The position numbers and the translations under genes are program-made. A stretch of DNA of 8,337 nt from Gaiellasilicea sp039914895 (GTDB taxonomy: Bacteria > Actinomycetota > Thermoleophilia > Gaiellales > Gaiellaceae), in assembly GCA_039914895.1 (NCBI GenBank), contig JBDSOJ010000241.1, positions 1 to 8,337 on the forward strand, read 5' to 3'. Positions within the stretch are counted from its first letter, which is position 1. Every line of letters starts with the position of its first letter. The notes below the pieces were generated by a model. It saw only the letters and a list, made by a program, of their open reading frames with translations. It had not been told where the DNA came from and did no database searches. Shown here one piece after another: positions 1 to 5,963 of this stretch.

Positions 1-893
1 CGCTCCGGCAGATCGGCGAGGGCGTCGCGCACACGCTGCTGCTCGAGCGAGAGGTCGGCCGACTCGATCGGATCCTCGGCCGTGCGGTCGGCGAAGAGAT
101 CGCCGAGCTCGCCGTCACCGTCGCCGATCGTCTGGTTCAGCGACACCGACGCCTCGACGGCGTCGAGCGCCTCCTGGACGTGGTGCTCCTTCAGCTCGGT
201 CGCCTTCGCCAGCTCCTCGATCGTCGGGGCACGGCCGTGCGCGGCCTCGAGCTGCTGCTTGGCGCGACGCAGCTTCAGCCGGCGCTCCTGCACGTGCACC
301 GGGATCCGGATCGTGTCCGACTGGTTCGCGACCGCGCGCTGGCAGGCCTGGCGGATCCACCACGTCGCATAGGTCGAGAACTTGAAGCCCTTGCGGTAGT
401 CGAACTTCTCGACCGCCCGGTTGAGGCCGATCGTGCCGTCCTGGATCAGGTCGAGCAGCGGCAGGCCGTGGCCCTGGTAGCGCTTGGCGATCGAGACGAC
501 AAGGCGCAGGTTCGCGTTCGTCATCCGCTCCTTGGCCACCTGGTCGCCCTTCTCGATCCGCTTCGCGAGCGCGACCTCCTCGGCGGCGGTCAGGAGCTCG
601 TGGCGCCCGATCTCGTTCAGGAAGAGCTGCAGGCTGTCGGTCGTGCCGCTCGGCGCAGACGGGCGCAGGTCGAGCTCCACCTCGTCGTCGCCGGTCTCTT
701 CGATCTCCACGTCCGCCGCGGTCAGCGCAGCGCGAAGCGCCTCGACGGCGTCCTCGTCGAGGTCGTGCTCGACCTGCAGCGCTTCGAGCTCGGCGCCGGC
801 CACGGTGCCGCGCTCCTCCGCGTCGTGCAGGAAGGCGGTGATAGCCGGGTTCAGTTCAAGGGCGTCAGTGCCCAAAGCTTCATCCGTACGCAA
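1..893 (-). CDS. RNA polymerase sigma-70 family factor (RpoD-like, group 1/2), C-terminus cut by window edge
   Basis: Directs RNA polymerase to promoters. 297 residues are visible. Residues 15-67 resemble a short region 1.1 (FLHDAEERGTVAGAELEAL, then acidic). Region 1.2 begins near residue 86 (DSLQLFLNEIGRHELLTA). Region 2 is very clear: NLRLVVSIAKRYQGHG at 128-143, DLIQDGTIGLNRAVEKFDY at 148-166, FSTYATWWIRQA at 172-183. Region 3 follows (TIRIPVHV at 194-201, then the APTIEELA helix). Region 4 with its -35-reading helix lies beyond base 1. The start is a TTG at 893-891: an in-frame TAG lies 27 nt upstream (922-920), and GGAGG at 898-902 precedes the TTG by 4 nt. At the position of E. coli sigma-70 Thr440 it has Gln185, next to the conserved Gln182. 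The family is certain. Whether it is the primary sigma or a group 2 paralogue cannot be settled without region 4 and the rest of the genome. Confidence 0.93.
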   Translation of the reverse strand, partial: MRTDEALGTDALELNPAITAFLHDAEERGTVAGAELEALQVEHDLDEDAVEALRAALTAADVEIEETGDDEVELDLRPSAPSGTTDSLQLFLNEIGRHELLTAAEEVALAKRIEKGDQVAKERMTNANLRLVVSIAKRYQGHGLPLLDLIQDGTIGLNRAVEKFDYRKGFKFSTYATWWIRQACQRAVANQSDTIRIPVHVQERRLKLRRAKQQLEAAHGRAPTIEELAKATELKEHHVQEALDAVEASVSLNQTIGDGDGELGDLFADRTAEDPIESADLSLEQQRVRDALADLPE

Positions 894-897
894 TGTT

Positions 898-902
898 CCT
901 CC
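898..902 (-). promoter_or_regulatory. Shine-Dalgarno of the sigma factor gene
   Basis: GGAGG on the minus strand lies 4 nt before TTG at 893-891. It decides the start: an in-frame TAG lies just upstream and there is no in-frame ATG or GTG in the first 30 codons. The next usable in-frame start, a GTG at residue 31, would remove half of the region 1.1-like segment. Confidence 0.7.
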
Positions 903-976
903 AAGGGTGTTCGGGTGCTAGCCGACACAATCGTCGCGGCAGCCTCACGGGCCGCCGGGTGCGTCGCTGCTAGTTA

Positions 977-994
977 GAACGCCGGTAGACGTTC
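977..994. repeat. Inverted repeat GAACG-N8-CGTTC upstream of the sigma gene
   Basis: A perfect 5-bp inverted repeat with an 8-nt spacer lies in the 143-nt gap between the exporter stop and the sigma gene start, about 84 nt before the TTG. A further copy of the half-site sequence AACGTTC lies at 1032-1038. It could be an operator for the sigma gene. The half-site is short, so chance is possible. I saw no convincing -35/-10 pair for the sigma gene in this gap. Confidence 0.3.
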
Positions 995-1036
995 CTTTAT
1001 TGCACGTCGGCGTCGATCTCTACACATCCTTAACGT

Positions 1037-1987
1037 TCACGCAGCAATCGGTTCGGTGTCGGGAAGAGGTTCGGGAGCGGGTCTCGGGGCCGGCTGGGGC
1101 ACCGGGCGGAGCTTCGAGCGGCGTCGCAGCTGGACGATCACGATCCCGGAGACGACGAGACCGGCGCCGAGCAGCTGGAGGGCGCCCAGGCGCTCGCCGA
1201 AGACCAGCGCGGACAGCGCGATCGTCACCGGCGGCTCGATCGTGCCGAGAATCGTCGCCCGCGAGGGGCCGATTCGGCTGACGCCGCCGAGGAACGCTGC
1301 GATCGGGAGCACGGTGGCGATCAGCGCGATCGCTCCGACGACGAGCAGCGTCGAGGGCCGCGTCGCCTCCAGCGAGCCGGTCGCCGTGCCGCCGAGCGCG
1401 AACGCGATCGCGGCTCCTGTGCACAACATCGTCGCCAGTACGAGCGGCTCGGTCGTCCGGAGCAGGCGATCGGAGACGAGCACGTAGACGGCGTAGAACA
1501 CCGCTGCCGCGAGCGCGAGGCCGATCCCGACCGGATCGAGGGCGCCACCGACGCCGCCGGCGAGGACGAGTACGACACCGACCAGAGCGACGACGAGCGC
1601 AGTCAGGCAGCGCCTCGACGCACGCTCCCGGCGCAGCAGCACCGCACCGGCCACGACGAGCGCGGGGTAGCTGCACATCAACAGTGAGGCGAGCGAGACG
1701 TCGATCCGCTCGAGCGAGGCGAAGAAAAGGCCGGTCTCGAGCCCGTAGATCGTCAGGCCGAGCGCGAACGGCGGCAGCAGCATCCGAGCAGGCGCTGCGG
1801 CGATCGACTTCCGCGCCAGCAGACCGAGAACGGCTGCCGCGAGCGCAAAGCGGATCGCGCCGACCGAGGCGATGCTCGCGCCGCCGTCGAAGGCGAGCCT
1901 CACGAGCACCGGCTGGAGCGCGAACGAGCCGGCCGCGACGAGGCAGAGAAGGGCGCCGACGCGCTCCGGTGAGCGGGAACCGAGCAT
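1037..1987 (-). CDS. EamA/DMT-superfamily (drug/metabolite) inner-membrane transporter
   Basis: A 316-residue membrane protein, probably an exporter of a small metabolite or amino acid; the substrate is unknown. It shows two tandem EamA repeats of about five hydrophobic helices each, residues 9-145 and 152-287. Each ends in the typical last-helix pattern: SLASLLMCSYPALV at 98-111 and ILGTIEPPVTIALSALVFGERL-type sequence at 246-267, with the conserved Pro and the closing Glu-Arg. The C-terminus is a cytoplasmic Pro-rich tail (residues 294-316) with alternating Pro, unusual for the family. I chose ATG at 1987-1985 because it starts just before helix 1; the frame stays open up to 2077, but that would run through the divergent lysR start. 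A TAGACT -10-like element lies at 2027-2022, and the LysR operator lies just upstream of it. Most likely this is the target of the neighbouring LysR regulator (inference). Confidence 0.9.
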   Translation of the reverse strand: MLGSRSPERVGALLCLVAAGSFALQPVLVRLAFDGGASIASVGAIRFALAAAVLGLLARKSIAAAPARMLLPPFALGLTIYGLETGLFFASLERIDVSLASLLMCSYPALVVAGAVLLRRERASRRCLTALVVALVGVVLVLAGGVGGALDPVGIGLALAAAVFYAVYVLVSDRLLRTTEPLVLATMLCTGAAIAFALGGTATGSLEATRPSTLLVVGAIALIATVLPIAAFLGGVSRIGPSRATILGTIEPPVTIALSALVFGERLGALQLLGAGLVVSGIVIVQLRRRSKLRPVPQPAPRPAPEPLPDTEPIAA

Positions 1988-2020
1988 GCACTCACGGTAG
2001 GCGGGTTCGACCGGAAGGGC

Positions 2021-2027
2021 TAGTCTA
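2021..2027. promoter_or_regulatory. Overlapping divergent -10-like hexamers for lysR and the exporter
   Basis: TAGTCT reads on the plus strand (2021-2026) towards lysR. TAGACT reads on the minus strand (2027-2022) towards the exporter. Both fit TANNNT. Neither has a good -35 at 17 bp, as expected for activator-dependent promoters. The shared seven bases mean only one polymerase could bind at a time. Confidence 0.35.
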
Positions 2028-2043
2028 AGTTCTCTTGAAGTTC

Positions 2044-2060
2044 CATAGGGAACGCCTATG
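2044..2060. promoter_or_regulatory. LysR-type operator CATAGGGAACGCCTATG overlapping the lysR start codon
   Basis: A perfect 6-bp inverted repeat (CATAGG-N5-CCTATG) contains the LysR-family T-N11-A core (T2046 to A2058), and its last three bases are the ATG of lysR. A second dyad, GTTCC-N4-GGAAC, overlaps it at 2040-2053. Two AAGTTC direct repeats at 2027-2032 and 2038-2043 are spaced 11 bp start to start, one helical turn. A LysR protein bound here would cover its own start and sit next to the -10 of the divergent exporter gene, giving autorepression and control of the exporter. Confidence 0.6.
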
Positions 2061-3020
2061 ACACTGCAGCAGCTCACCTACTTCCTCGCGGCGGCGGAGC
2101 ACGGTTCGTTCAGCCGTGCCGCCCGCGCGCTTTACCTCGCCCAGCCGTCGCTCTCGGAGCAGGTGCGCTCGCTCGAGGCCGAGCTCGGCGTCGAGCTGTT
2201 CGTCCGCGTCGGCCGCGGAGTCGTCCTGACCGAGGCGGGACGCGCCTTCCGACCCGAGGCCGAGCGCGTGCACGCGGCGCTCGCAGCCGCACGCGAGGCC
2301 GTCGCCGACGTGCGTGAGCTCCGCGGCGGCACGCTCAGCATCGGCATGTTCGGGACCGCGTCCGGGTTTCTGCTCTCCCGCCTCGTCGCCGACTTCCGCT
2401 CACACCACCCGGGCGTGCGGCTGCGGCTTGTGGGCCAGAACTCCTCCGAGGTTGCCGAGGACGTCCGGCGTGGCCGGCTGGAGGCGGGGCTCGTGGTGCT
2501 GCCGGTCGACGACGAAGGACTCGAGATCCGGCCCGTGCGACGCGAGGAGGTCGTCTACGTCAGCCGCGAGCCGGCACGCGTCCGCCACCCGGTGACGATC
2601 GAGCGGCTGGCCGAGGCGCCGCTGATCCTCTACGACGCCCACTACGGCTGGAGCGACCCGACCCGGCGGCAGCTGCAGGAGCGTGCCCAGCGCGCGGGCG
2701 TCCAGCTCGAGCCGGTGATCGAGATCGAGGACATGGACGCCGCGCTCGAGCTGACCGCCAGCGGGCTCGGCGACACGATCGCCCCGAAGGCGGCGCTTCG
2801 CCACCGGCCCACGTTCCGCAGACTCGGGACGACGTCGTTCGCCGAGCCACTCTACGACGACTTCGCGTTCATCACCCGCCGTGGCGCGCCCGTCTCCCCC
2901 GCCGCGCGTGCGTTCCTCGAGCTGGCGGAACGTCGGCTGGCCGAGTTCGGCGAGGGCGTCCTCTACGCCGGCGTCGCCGGCGAGGGCGCGCCGTCGATCA
3001 CGTCCGAAACGGACGGCTAG
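2058..3020 (+). CDS. LysR-family transcriptional regulator
   Basis: A 320-residue DNA-binding regulator. Residues 1-60 form the typical winged helix-turn-helix: LQQLTYFLAAAEHGSFSRAA at 3-22, AQPSLSEQVRSLEAELG at 28-44, LFVRVGRGVVLTEAG at 47-61. A linker helix follows (to about residue 87). The LysR substrate-binding domain runs from GTLSIGMFGTASGFLL to the C-terminus, with the SSEVAEDVRRGRLEAGLVVL segment typical of the family. The effector is unknown. The start is ATG 2058-2060; AGGGAA just upstream is a weak Shine-Dalgarno and is part of the operator. It diverges from the DMT exporter, the classical LysR arrangement, so the exporter is the expected target. The stop lies 9 bp before recR, and a small hairpin (CGTCCG-AAA-CGGACG, 3001-3015) without a T-run sits at the end of the gene. 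Confidence 0.93.
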   Translation: MTLQQLTYFLAAAEHGSFSRAARALYLAQPSLSEQVRSLEAELGVELFVRVGRGVVLTEAGRAFRPEAERVHAALAAAREAVADVRELRGGTLSIGMFGTASGFLLSRLVADFRSHHPGVRLRLVGQNSSEVAEDVRRGRLEAGLVVLPVDDEGLEIRPVRREEVVYVSREPARVRHPVTIERLAEAPLILYDAHYGWSDPTRRQLQERAQRAGVQLEPVIEIEDMDAALELTASGLGDTIAPKAALRHRPTFRRLGTTSFAEPLYDDFAFITRRGAPVSPAARAFLELAERRLAEFGEGVLYAGVAGEGAPSITSETDG

Positions 3021-3029
3021 GCTGCGAGC

Positions 3030-3620
3030 GTGTTGAGCCCCGCCGTCGACAACCTCGTCGCGCAGCTGACGCGCCTACCTGGGATCGGATCGCGCACCGC
3101 GCAGCGGCTCGCGTTCCACCTCCTCTCGACACCCAAGGACGAGGCGCTCGCGCTCGCGATTGCGATCGAAGAGATGAAGGAGCGCGTCCGCTTCTGCCGG
3201 GAGTGCGGCAACCTGACCGAGGAGGAGCTCTGCGCGATCTGCCTCGACATGCGGCGCGACCGCACCGTCGTCTGCGTCGTCGAGCAGCCCGTCGACGTGA
3301 TCTCGCTCGAGCGCACGCACGAATACCGTGGGCTCTACCACGTCCTCGGCGGCTCGCTCTCGCCGCTCGACGGTGTTGAGCCCGAGCACCTGCGCATCGA
3401 CGAGCTGTTCCGGCGCGTCGCGCAGGGCGAGATCAGCGAGGTGGTGCTCGCCACGAACCCGAACATGACCGGCGAGGCGACGGCGGCATACCTCGCCGAC
3501 CGGCTGCGGGATCGTGCGACCGTGACGCGGCTCGCGAGCGGGCTCCCCGTCGGGGGTGACCTCGAATACGCCGATGAGGTCACACTCGGGCGGGCGCTCG
3601 TCGGACGTCGAGAAATCTAA
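3030..3620 (+). CDS. recR: Recombination mediator protein RecR
   Basis: A 196-residue protein of normal family length (about 200). With RecF and RecO it helps load RecA at gaps during recombinational repair. An N-terminal helix-hairpin-helix is at 16-29 (LPGIGSRTAQRLAF). A four-cysteine zinc motif has C56, C59, C68 and C71 (CRECG...CAIC). The Toprim domain starts at VCVVEQPVDV (acidic E85) and includes ATNPNMTGEATA at 141-152. The C-terminal GLPVGGDLEYADEVTLGRAL is diagnostic. The start is GTG 3030-3032, 9 bp after the lysR stop; no good Shine-Dalgarno is visible. A TAGGCT hexamer at 3018-3023 could be a -10 for a leaderless start, but its -35 is poor, so read-through from lysR is equally possible. 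The order recR-ask-asd matches that seen in other actinobacteria; dnaX and ybaB, the usual upstream partners, are absent here. Confidence 0.96.
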   Translation: MLSPAVDNLVAQLTRLPGIGSRTAQRLAFHLLSTPKDEALALAIAIEEMKERVRFCRECGNLTEEELCAICLDMRRDRTVVCVVEQPVDVISLERTHEYRGLYHVLGGSLSPLDGVEPEHLRIDELFRRVAQGEISEVVLATNPNMTGEATAAYLADRLRDRATVTRLASGLPVGGDLEYADEVTLGRALVGRREI

Positions 3621-3656
3621 GTTTCCGCAAAGAGCGGACTTTTGCTTGCGGGCCGC

Positions 3657-3685
3657 TTGACGTTCGGCCCCAACCCACCTACACT
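3657..3685 (+). promoter_or_regulatory. Near-consensus sigma-70 promoter TTGACG-N17-TACACT
   Basis: The -35 TTGACG is at 3657-3662, the spacer is exactly 17 bp, and the -10 TACACT is at 3680-3685. The expected start of transcription is about A3692. This is the best promoter match in the window. Its RNA would begin only 2 nt before the terminator hairpin at 3694. A GCGGGCCGC dyad (3648-3656) abuts the -35 and could be an operator. Confidence 0.65.
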
Positions 3686-3691
3686 CTTTCT

Positions 3692-3736
3692 ATCTGAACC
3701 GACGGGCCTTCGGGTTCGTCGGTTCAGTGTTTTTTT
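3692..3736 (+). ncRNA. Possible ~45-nt promoter-to-terminator micro-transcript or attenuated ask leader
   Basis: If the promoter at 3657-3685 is used, the RNA starts at about 3692 and consists almost entirely of the terminator hairpin and its U-run. There is no room for a leader peptide or for an upstream antiterminator strand. It would be either a tiny stable RNA or the aborted leader of ask, with read-through reaching ask. It rests on predicted signals only. Confidence 0.3.
3694..3736 (+). terminator. Strong intrinsic terminator after recR, UUCG-capped
   Basis: The 15-bp stem pairs 3694-3708 with 3713-3727: thirteen Watson-Crick pairs and two G-U pairs. The loop is TTCG closed by C-G, the extra-stable cUUCGg tetraloop. 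After TG comes a run of seven T at 3730-3736. It would stop transcripts from recR and from the promoter at 3657. The reverse strand has no T-run after the stem, so it works in the plus direction only. Confidence 0.9.
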
Positions 3737-3769
3737 GGTCCGTTTTCGTATCGTCTCCGGGGCCTCGAC

Positions 3770-3775
3770 TACACT
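3770..3775 (+). promoter_or_regulatory. TACACT -10 of ask, probable leaderless start
   Basis: TACACT lies 9 nt before the GTG of ask and downstream of the terminator. Initiation 7-9 nt after the hexamer would put the RNA 5' end at or within 3 nt of the GTG, and no Shine-Dalgarno is present. No recognisable -35 is found at 16-18 bp. The same hexamer is the -10 of the promoter at 3680. Confidence 0.5.
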
Positions 3776-3784
3776 CGTCCGGCA

Positions 3785-5032
3785 GTGACCACGACCGAGT
3801 ACGAAGCCGTTCCGGCCGTTGACGCTGACGCCGAGGCGCCGAAGCTCGGCACGGTCGTGATGAAGTTCGGCGGCACGTCCGTCGGCGATCCGGACAAACT
3901 GAAGCGCGTCGCCGCGCGGCTGGTCGCGGCGCGCGAGCAAGGACACCGCGTCGTCGGTGTCCTCTCCGCGATGGGTCACACGACCGACGAGCTGCTCGAG
4001 CTCGCGGCGCAGGTCTCGCCCACGCCGCACCCGCGCGAGCTCGACATGCTCGTCTCGGTTGGCGAGCGGATCTCCTGCGCGCTCGCGGCAATGGTGATCC
4101 ACGACCTCGGCCACGAGGCGATCTCGCTGACGGGCTCGCAAGCCGGGATCGTCACCGACACCGTCCACGGCAAGGCGAAGATCGTCGAGGTGCGCGCCCG
4201 CAGGATCCACGAGGCGCTCGACGAGGGCACGATCGTGCTCGTCGCCGGCTTCCAGGGCGTCTCGACGGCGTTTGAGGTGACGACGCTCGGCCGCGGCGGC
4301 TCCGACACCACCGCCGTCGCGCTCGCGGCCGCGCTCGGCGCCGACTTCTGCGAGATCTACACCGATGTCCGCGGCGTCTATTCCGCCGACCCGCGGCTCG
4401 TCCCGAACGCGCGCCAGCTGACCCGCGTCAGCTTCGACGAGATGCTCGAGATGGCGTCCTCGGGGGCCGGAGTGCTCGCCACCCGCTCGATCGAGGTCGC
4501 GCGCAGCCACAATGTGCGGCTCCACGTCCGTTCCACCTTCGAGGAAGGAGAGGGAACGTGGATCCAGGAGGAGGGGACTGTGTTGTCTGAGAAGGCTGGG
4601 ATGCTCGAGAAGGCCCTGATCTCCGGCGTCGTGCACCAGCGCGAGGAGACCGTCTATCGCGTCACCGGGACGGGGCCGGCGCAGCTCTTCGGCGCACTCG
4701 CGCTGGCGGCCGTGAACGTCGACACGATCGTGCAGACCAACGCCGAGATCGTCTTCTCCGCTCCGGTCGAGGACAAGGCGGACGCGGCCAGGACGCTCGA
4801 CGGGCTCGGCGTCGACTGGAGCGCGCGCGACGACCTCGGCAAGGTCAGCCTCGTCGGCGCCGGCATGAAGAGCCACCCGGGCGTCGCCGCGAAGACGTTC
4901 GCGACGCTCGAGGCCGCCGGGATCGAGGCTGCGATCGTCTCCACCTCGCCGATCAAGATCGCGTGCCACGTTCCCTCGACCGATGTCGACCGGGCCGTGC
5001 AGGCGCTCCACGAGGCGTTCGAGCTTGCCTAG
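3785..5032 (+). CDS. ask: Aspartate kinase (aspartokinase), catalytic plus ACT regulatory domains
   Basis: Phosphorylates L-aspartate to beta-aspartyl phosphate, the first step to lysine, threonine, methionine and diaminopimelate. 415 residues. The catalytic domain shows MKFGGTSVGD at 26-35, SVGERIS at 91-97, TTLGRGGSDTTAVALAAAL at 166-184 and YTDVRGVYSADPR at 192-204. Two ACT domains follow: about 275-345, then 350-415 (GKVSLVGAGMKSHPGVAAKT; STSPIKIACHV). ACT1 is trimmed: the usual D-x-P-G-E-A effector loop is replaced by TGTGPAQ (294-300), and the loop after IVQ (315-317) is about seven residues shorter than I recall for Corynebacterium LysC. The start is GTG 3785; the first 20 residues are an acidic extension, and ATG 3860 (M26) is a less likely alternative because it lies too close to KFGG. 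It overlaps asd by 8 nt. A nested beta-subunit start lies at 4580. Confidence 0.96.
   Translation: MTTTEYEAVPAVDADAEAPKLGTVVMKFGGTSVGDPDKLKRVAARLVAAREQGHRVVGVLSAMGHTTDELLELAAQVSPTPHPRELDMLVSVGERISCALAAMVIHDLGHEAISLTGSQAGIVTDTVHGKAKIVEVRARRIHEALDEGTIVLVAGFQGVSTAFEVTTLGRGGSDTTAVALAAALGADFCEIYTDVRGVYSADPRLVPNARQLTRVSFDEMLEMASSGAGVLATRSIEVARSHNVRLHVRSTFEEGEGTWIQEEGTVLSEKAGMLEKALISGVVHQREETVYRVTGTGPAQLFGALALAAVNVDTIVQTNAEIVFSAPVEDKADAARTLDGLGVDWSARDDLGKVSLVGAGMKSHPGVAAKTFATLEAAGIEAAIVSTSPIKIACHVPSTDVDRAVQALHEAFELA
4566..4571 (+). promoter_or_regulatory. Internal Shine-Dalgarno AGGAGG inside ask
   Basis: Full-length AGGAGG lies 8 nt before an in-frame GTG at 4580-4582 (codon 266 of ask). The codons around it (ACT GTG TTG TCT GAG AAG GCT GGG) are unlike the GC-ending codons of the rest of the gene, which lowers local structure. 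This is a better ribosome site than that of ask itself. Confidence 0.7.
4580..5032 (+). CDS. Nested in-frame start: predicted aspartokinase beta (regulatory) subunit
   Basis: Translation from GTG 4580 would give a 150-residue protein identical to the C-terminal ACT1-ACT2 part of Ask (residues 266-415). Many aspartokinases, such as those of Bacillus (LysC) and Corynebacterium, are alpha2beta2 with the beta subunit made from an internal start in the same gene at this very position. Here the support is the AGGAGG at 8 nt and the shift in codon choice around the start. A TTG directly follows the GTG and could serve instead. It is inferred; no separate reading frame is involved. Confidence 0.6.
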   Translation: MLSEKAGMLEKALISGVVHQREETVYRVTGTGPAQLFGALALAAVNVDTIVQTNAEIVFSAPVEDKADAARTLDGLGVDWSARDDLGKVSLVGAGMKSHPGVAAKTFATLEAAGIEAAIVSTSPIKIACHVPSTDVDRAVQALHEAFELA

Positions 5033-5963
5033 ACAGCCGCGCATCGGCGTGATCGGCGCCACCGGCGCGGTCGGGACGATCACGGTCGAGCTGCTGCGCG
5101 AGCGCGGGTACGACGACGTCCGTCTCTTCGCCTCCGCGCGCTCGGCCGGGCAGGAGCTCGGCGGCGCGATCGTCGAGGAGGCGACGCCGGAGGCTCTCGC
5201 CGCCGGCGACCTCGACCTCTGTCTCTTCTCGGTCGGGGCCGCCGCGAGCCGCGAGCTCGTTCCGCACGCCGTGCGGGGCGGCGCGATCGCGGTCGACAAA
5301 TCGTCGGCCTACCGGCTCGAGCCCGGAGTTCCGCTCGTCGTCCCCGAGGTCAACGGCATTCGCGCCGCCGAGCACGACGGCATCGTCGCCAACCCGAACT
5401 GCTGCGCGATCCCGCTCACCTGCACGCTCAAGCCCCTGCACGACGCCGCCGGTCTCGTTCGCGTGCGCGTCTGCACCTACCAGTCGGTCTCCGGTGCCGG
5501 CGCGCAGGCGATGGAGCAGCTGCGGCGCCAGTCGCCAGAGGAGCTCGACCTGCGCATGGACTGGAGCTTCGACGGCGTCGAGCTCGAGGAGGAGGAGAAG
5601 CTGCGCGAGGAGACGCGGAAGATCCTCGAGCTGCCGGCGTTGCCGCTGAGCGCGACCTGCGTCCGGGTGCCGGTGCTCGTCGGCCATGCGGAGGCGGTGT
5701 GGCTCGAGACGAGAGAGCCGCTCTCGGCCGAGGAGGCGACGACGATCCTCGCCGGCGCCCCCGGGATCCGGCTGGAGCAGTTCCCGACGCCGGGCGGCGC
5801 CGCCGGCCGCGACGACGTCCTCGTCGGGCGGATCCGCAAGGACTCGACGGTGGAGAACGGGATCGCGCTCTTCCTCGCGGGCGACAACCTGCGCAAGGGC
5901 GCGGCGCTGAACGCCATCCAGATCGCGGAGCTGCTGCTGGCCGAGCAGCGTGTCGCCGCCTGA
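5025..5963 (+). CDS. asd: Aspartate-semialdehyde dehydrogenase
   Basis: NADPH-dependent reduction of beta-aspartyl phosphate, the product of the preceding gene, to aspartate semialdehyde. 312 residues from TTG 5025, slightly short for the family (about 335-345). The Rossmann motif GATGAVG is at 11-17, the SVGAAASRELVPHAV segment at 69-83, the catalytic cysteine C126 in ANPNCCAIPL, YQSVSGAGAQAMEQL at 152-166, the acidic ETRKIL segment near 196-201, RVPVLVGHAE at 214-223 with catalytic H221, and the C-terminal DNLRKGAALNAIQIAELL. Usual bacterial enzymes read NPNCST; here Cys127 replaces Ser. The start is TTG 5025-5027, which gives the expected N-terminus MPRQPRIGVIGATG; GAGG at 5012-5015 is 9 nt upstream and the start overlaps the last codons of ask. 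An ATG at 4983 is possible, but adds 14 Arg-rich residues not typical of the family. Confidence 0.95.
   Translation: MPRQPRIGVIGATGAVGTITVELLRERGYDDVRLFASARSAGQELGGAIVEEATPEALAAGDLDLCLFSVGAAASRELVPHAVRGGAIAVDKSSAYRLEPGVPLVVPEVNGIRAAEHDGIVANPNCCAIPLTCTLKPLHDAAGLVRVRVCTYQSVSGAGAQAMEQLRRQSPEELDLRMDWSFDGVELEEEEKLREETRKILELPALPLSATCVRVPVLVGHAEAVWLETREPLSAEEATTILAGAPGIRLEQFPTPGGAAGRDDVLVGRIRKDSTVENGIALFLAGDNLRKGAALNAIQIAELLLAEQRVAA

Noticed and set aside
180..977. 265-codon open frame on the plus strand
   Set aside because: It is antisense to the sigma factor gene; no family pattern and Arg/Leu/Val-rich composition.
1988..2077. N-terminal extension of the exporter to ATG 2077
   Set aside because: It would run through the divergent promoter, operator and lysR start. 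The ATG at 1987 sits right before the first membrane helix.
3001..3015. CGTCCG-AAA-CGGACG hairpin at the end of lysR as a terminator
   Set aside because: Six pairs with a three-base loop and no T-run after it; it lies within coding sequence.
4558..4560. GTG after AAGGAGAGG inside ask as the beta-subunit start
   Set aside because: It is out of frame with ask. The in-frame GTG is at 4580, preceded by AGGAGG.
4983..5024. ATG 4983 as the start of asd
   Set aside because: It adds 14 Arg/Ser-rich residues before the expected N-terminus. TTG 5025 has a GAGG at 9 nt and fits the family.
3617..5299. 560-codon open frame on the minus strand
   Set aside because: It is antisense to ask and asd, which are unmistakable. 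Long antisense frames are expected in GC-rich DNA, and its sequence is low-complexity Arg/Asp/Glu-rich.
5699..5962. Upstream extension of the phosphatase frame
   Set aside because: It lies inside asd, is Arg/Pro-rich, and has no start codon near the family N-terminus; ATG 5963 with the asd stop overlap is better.
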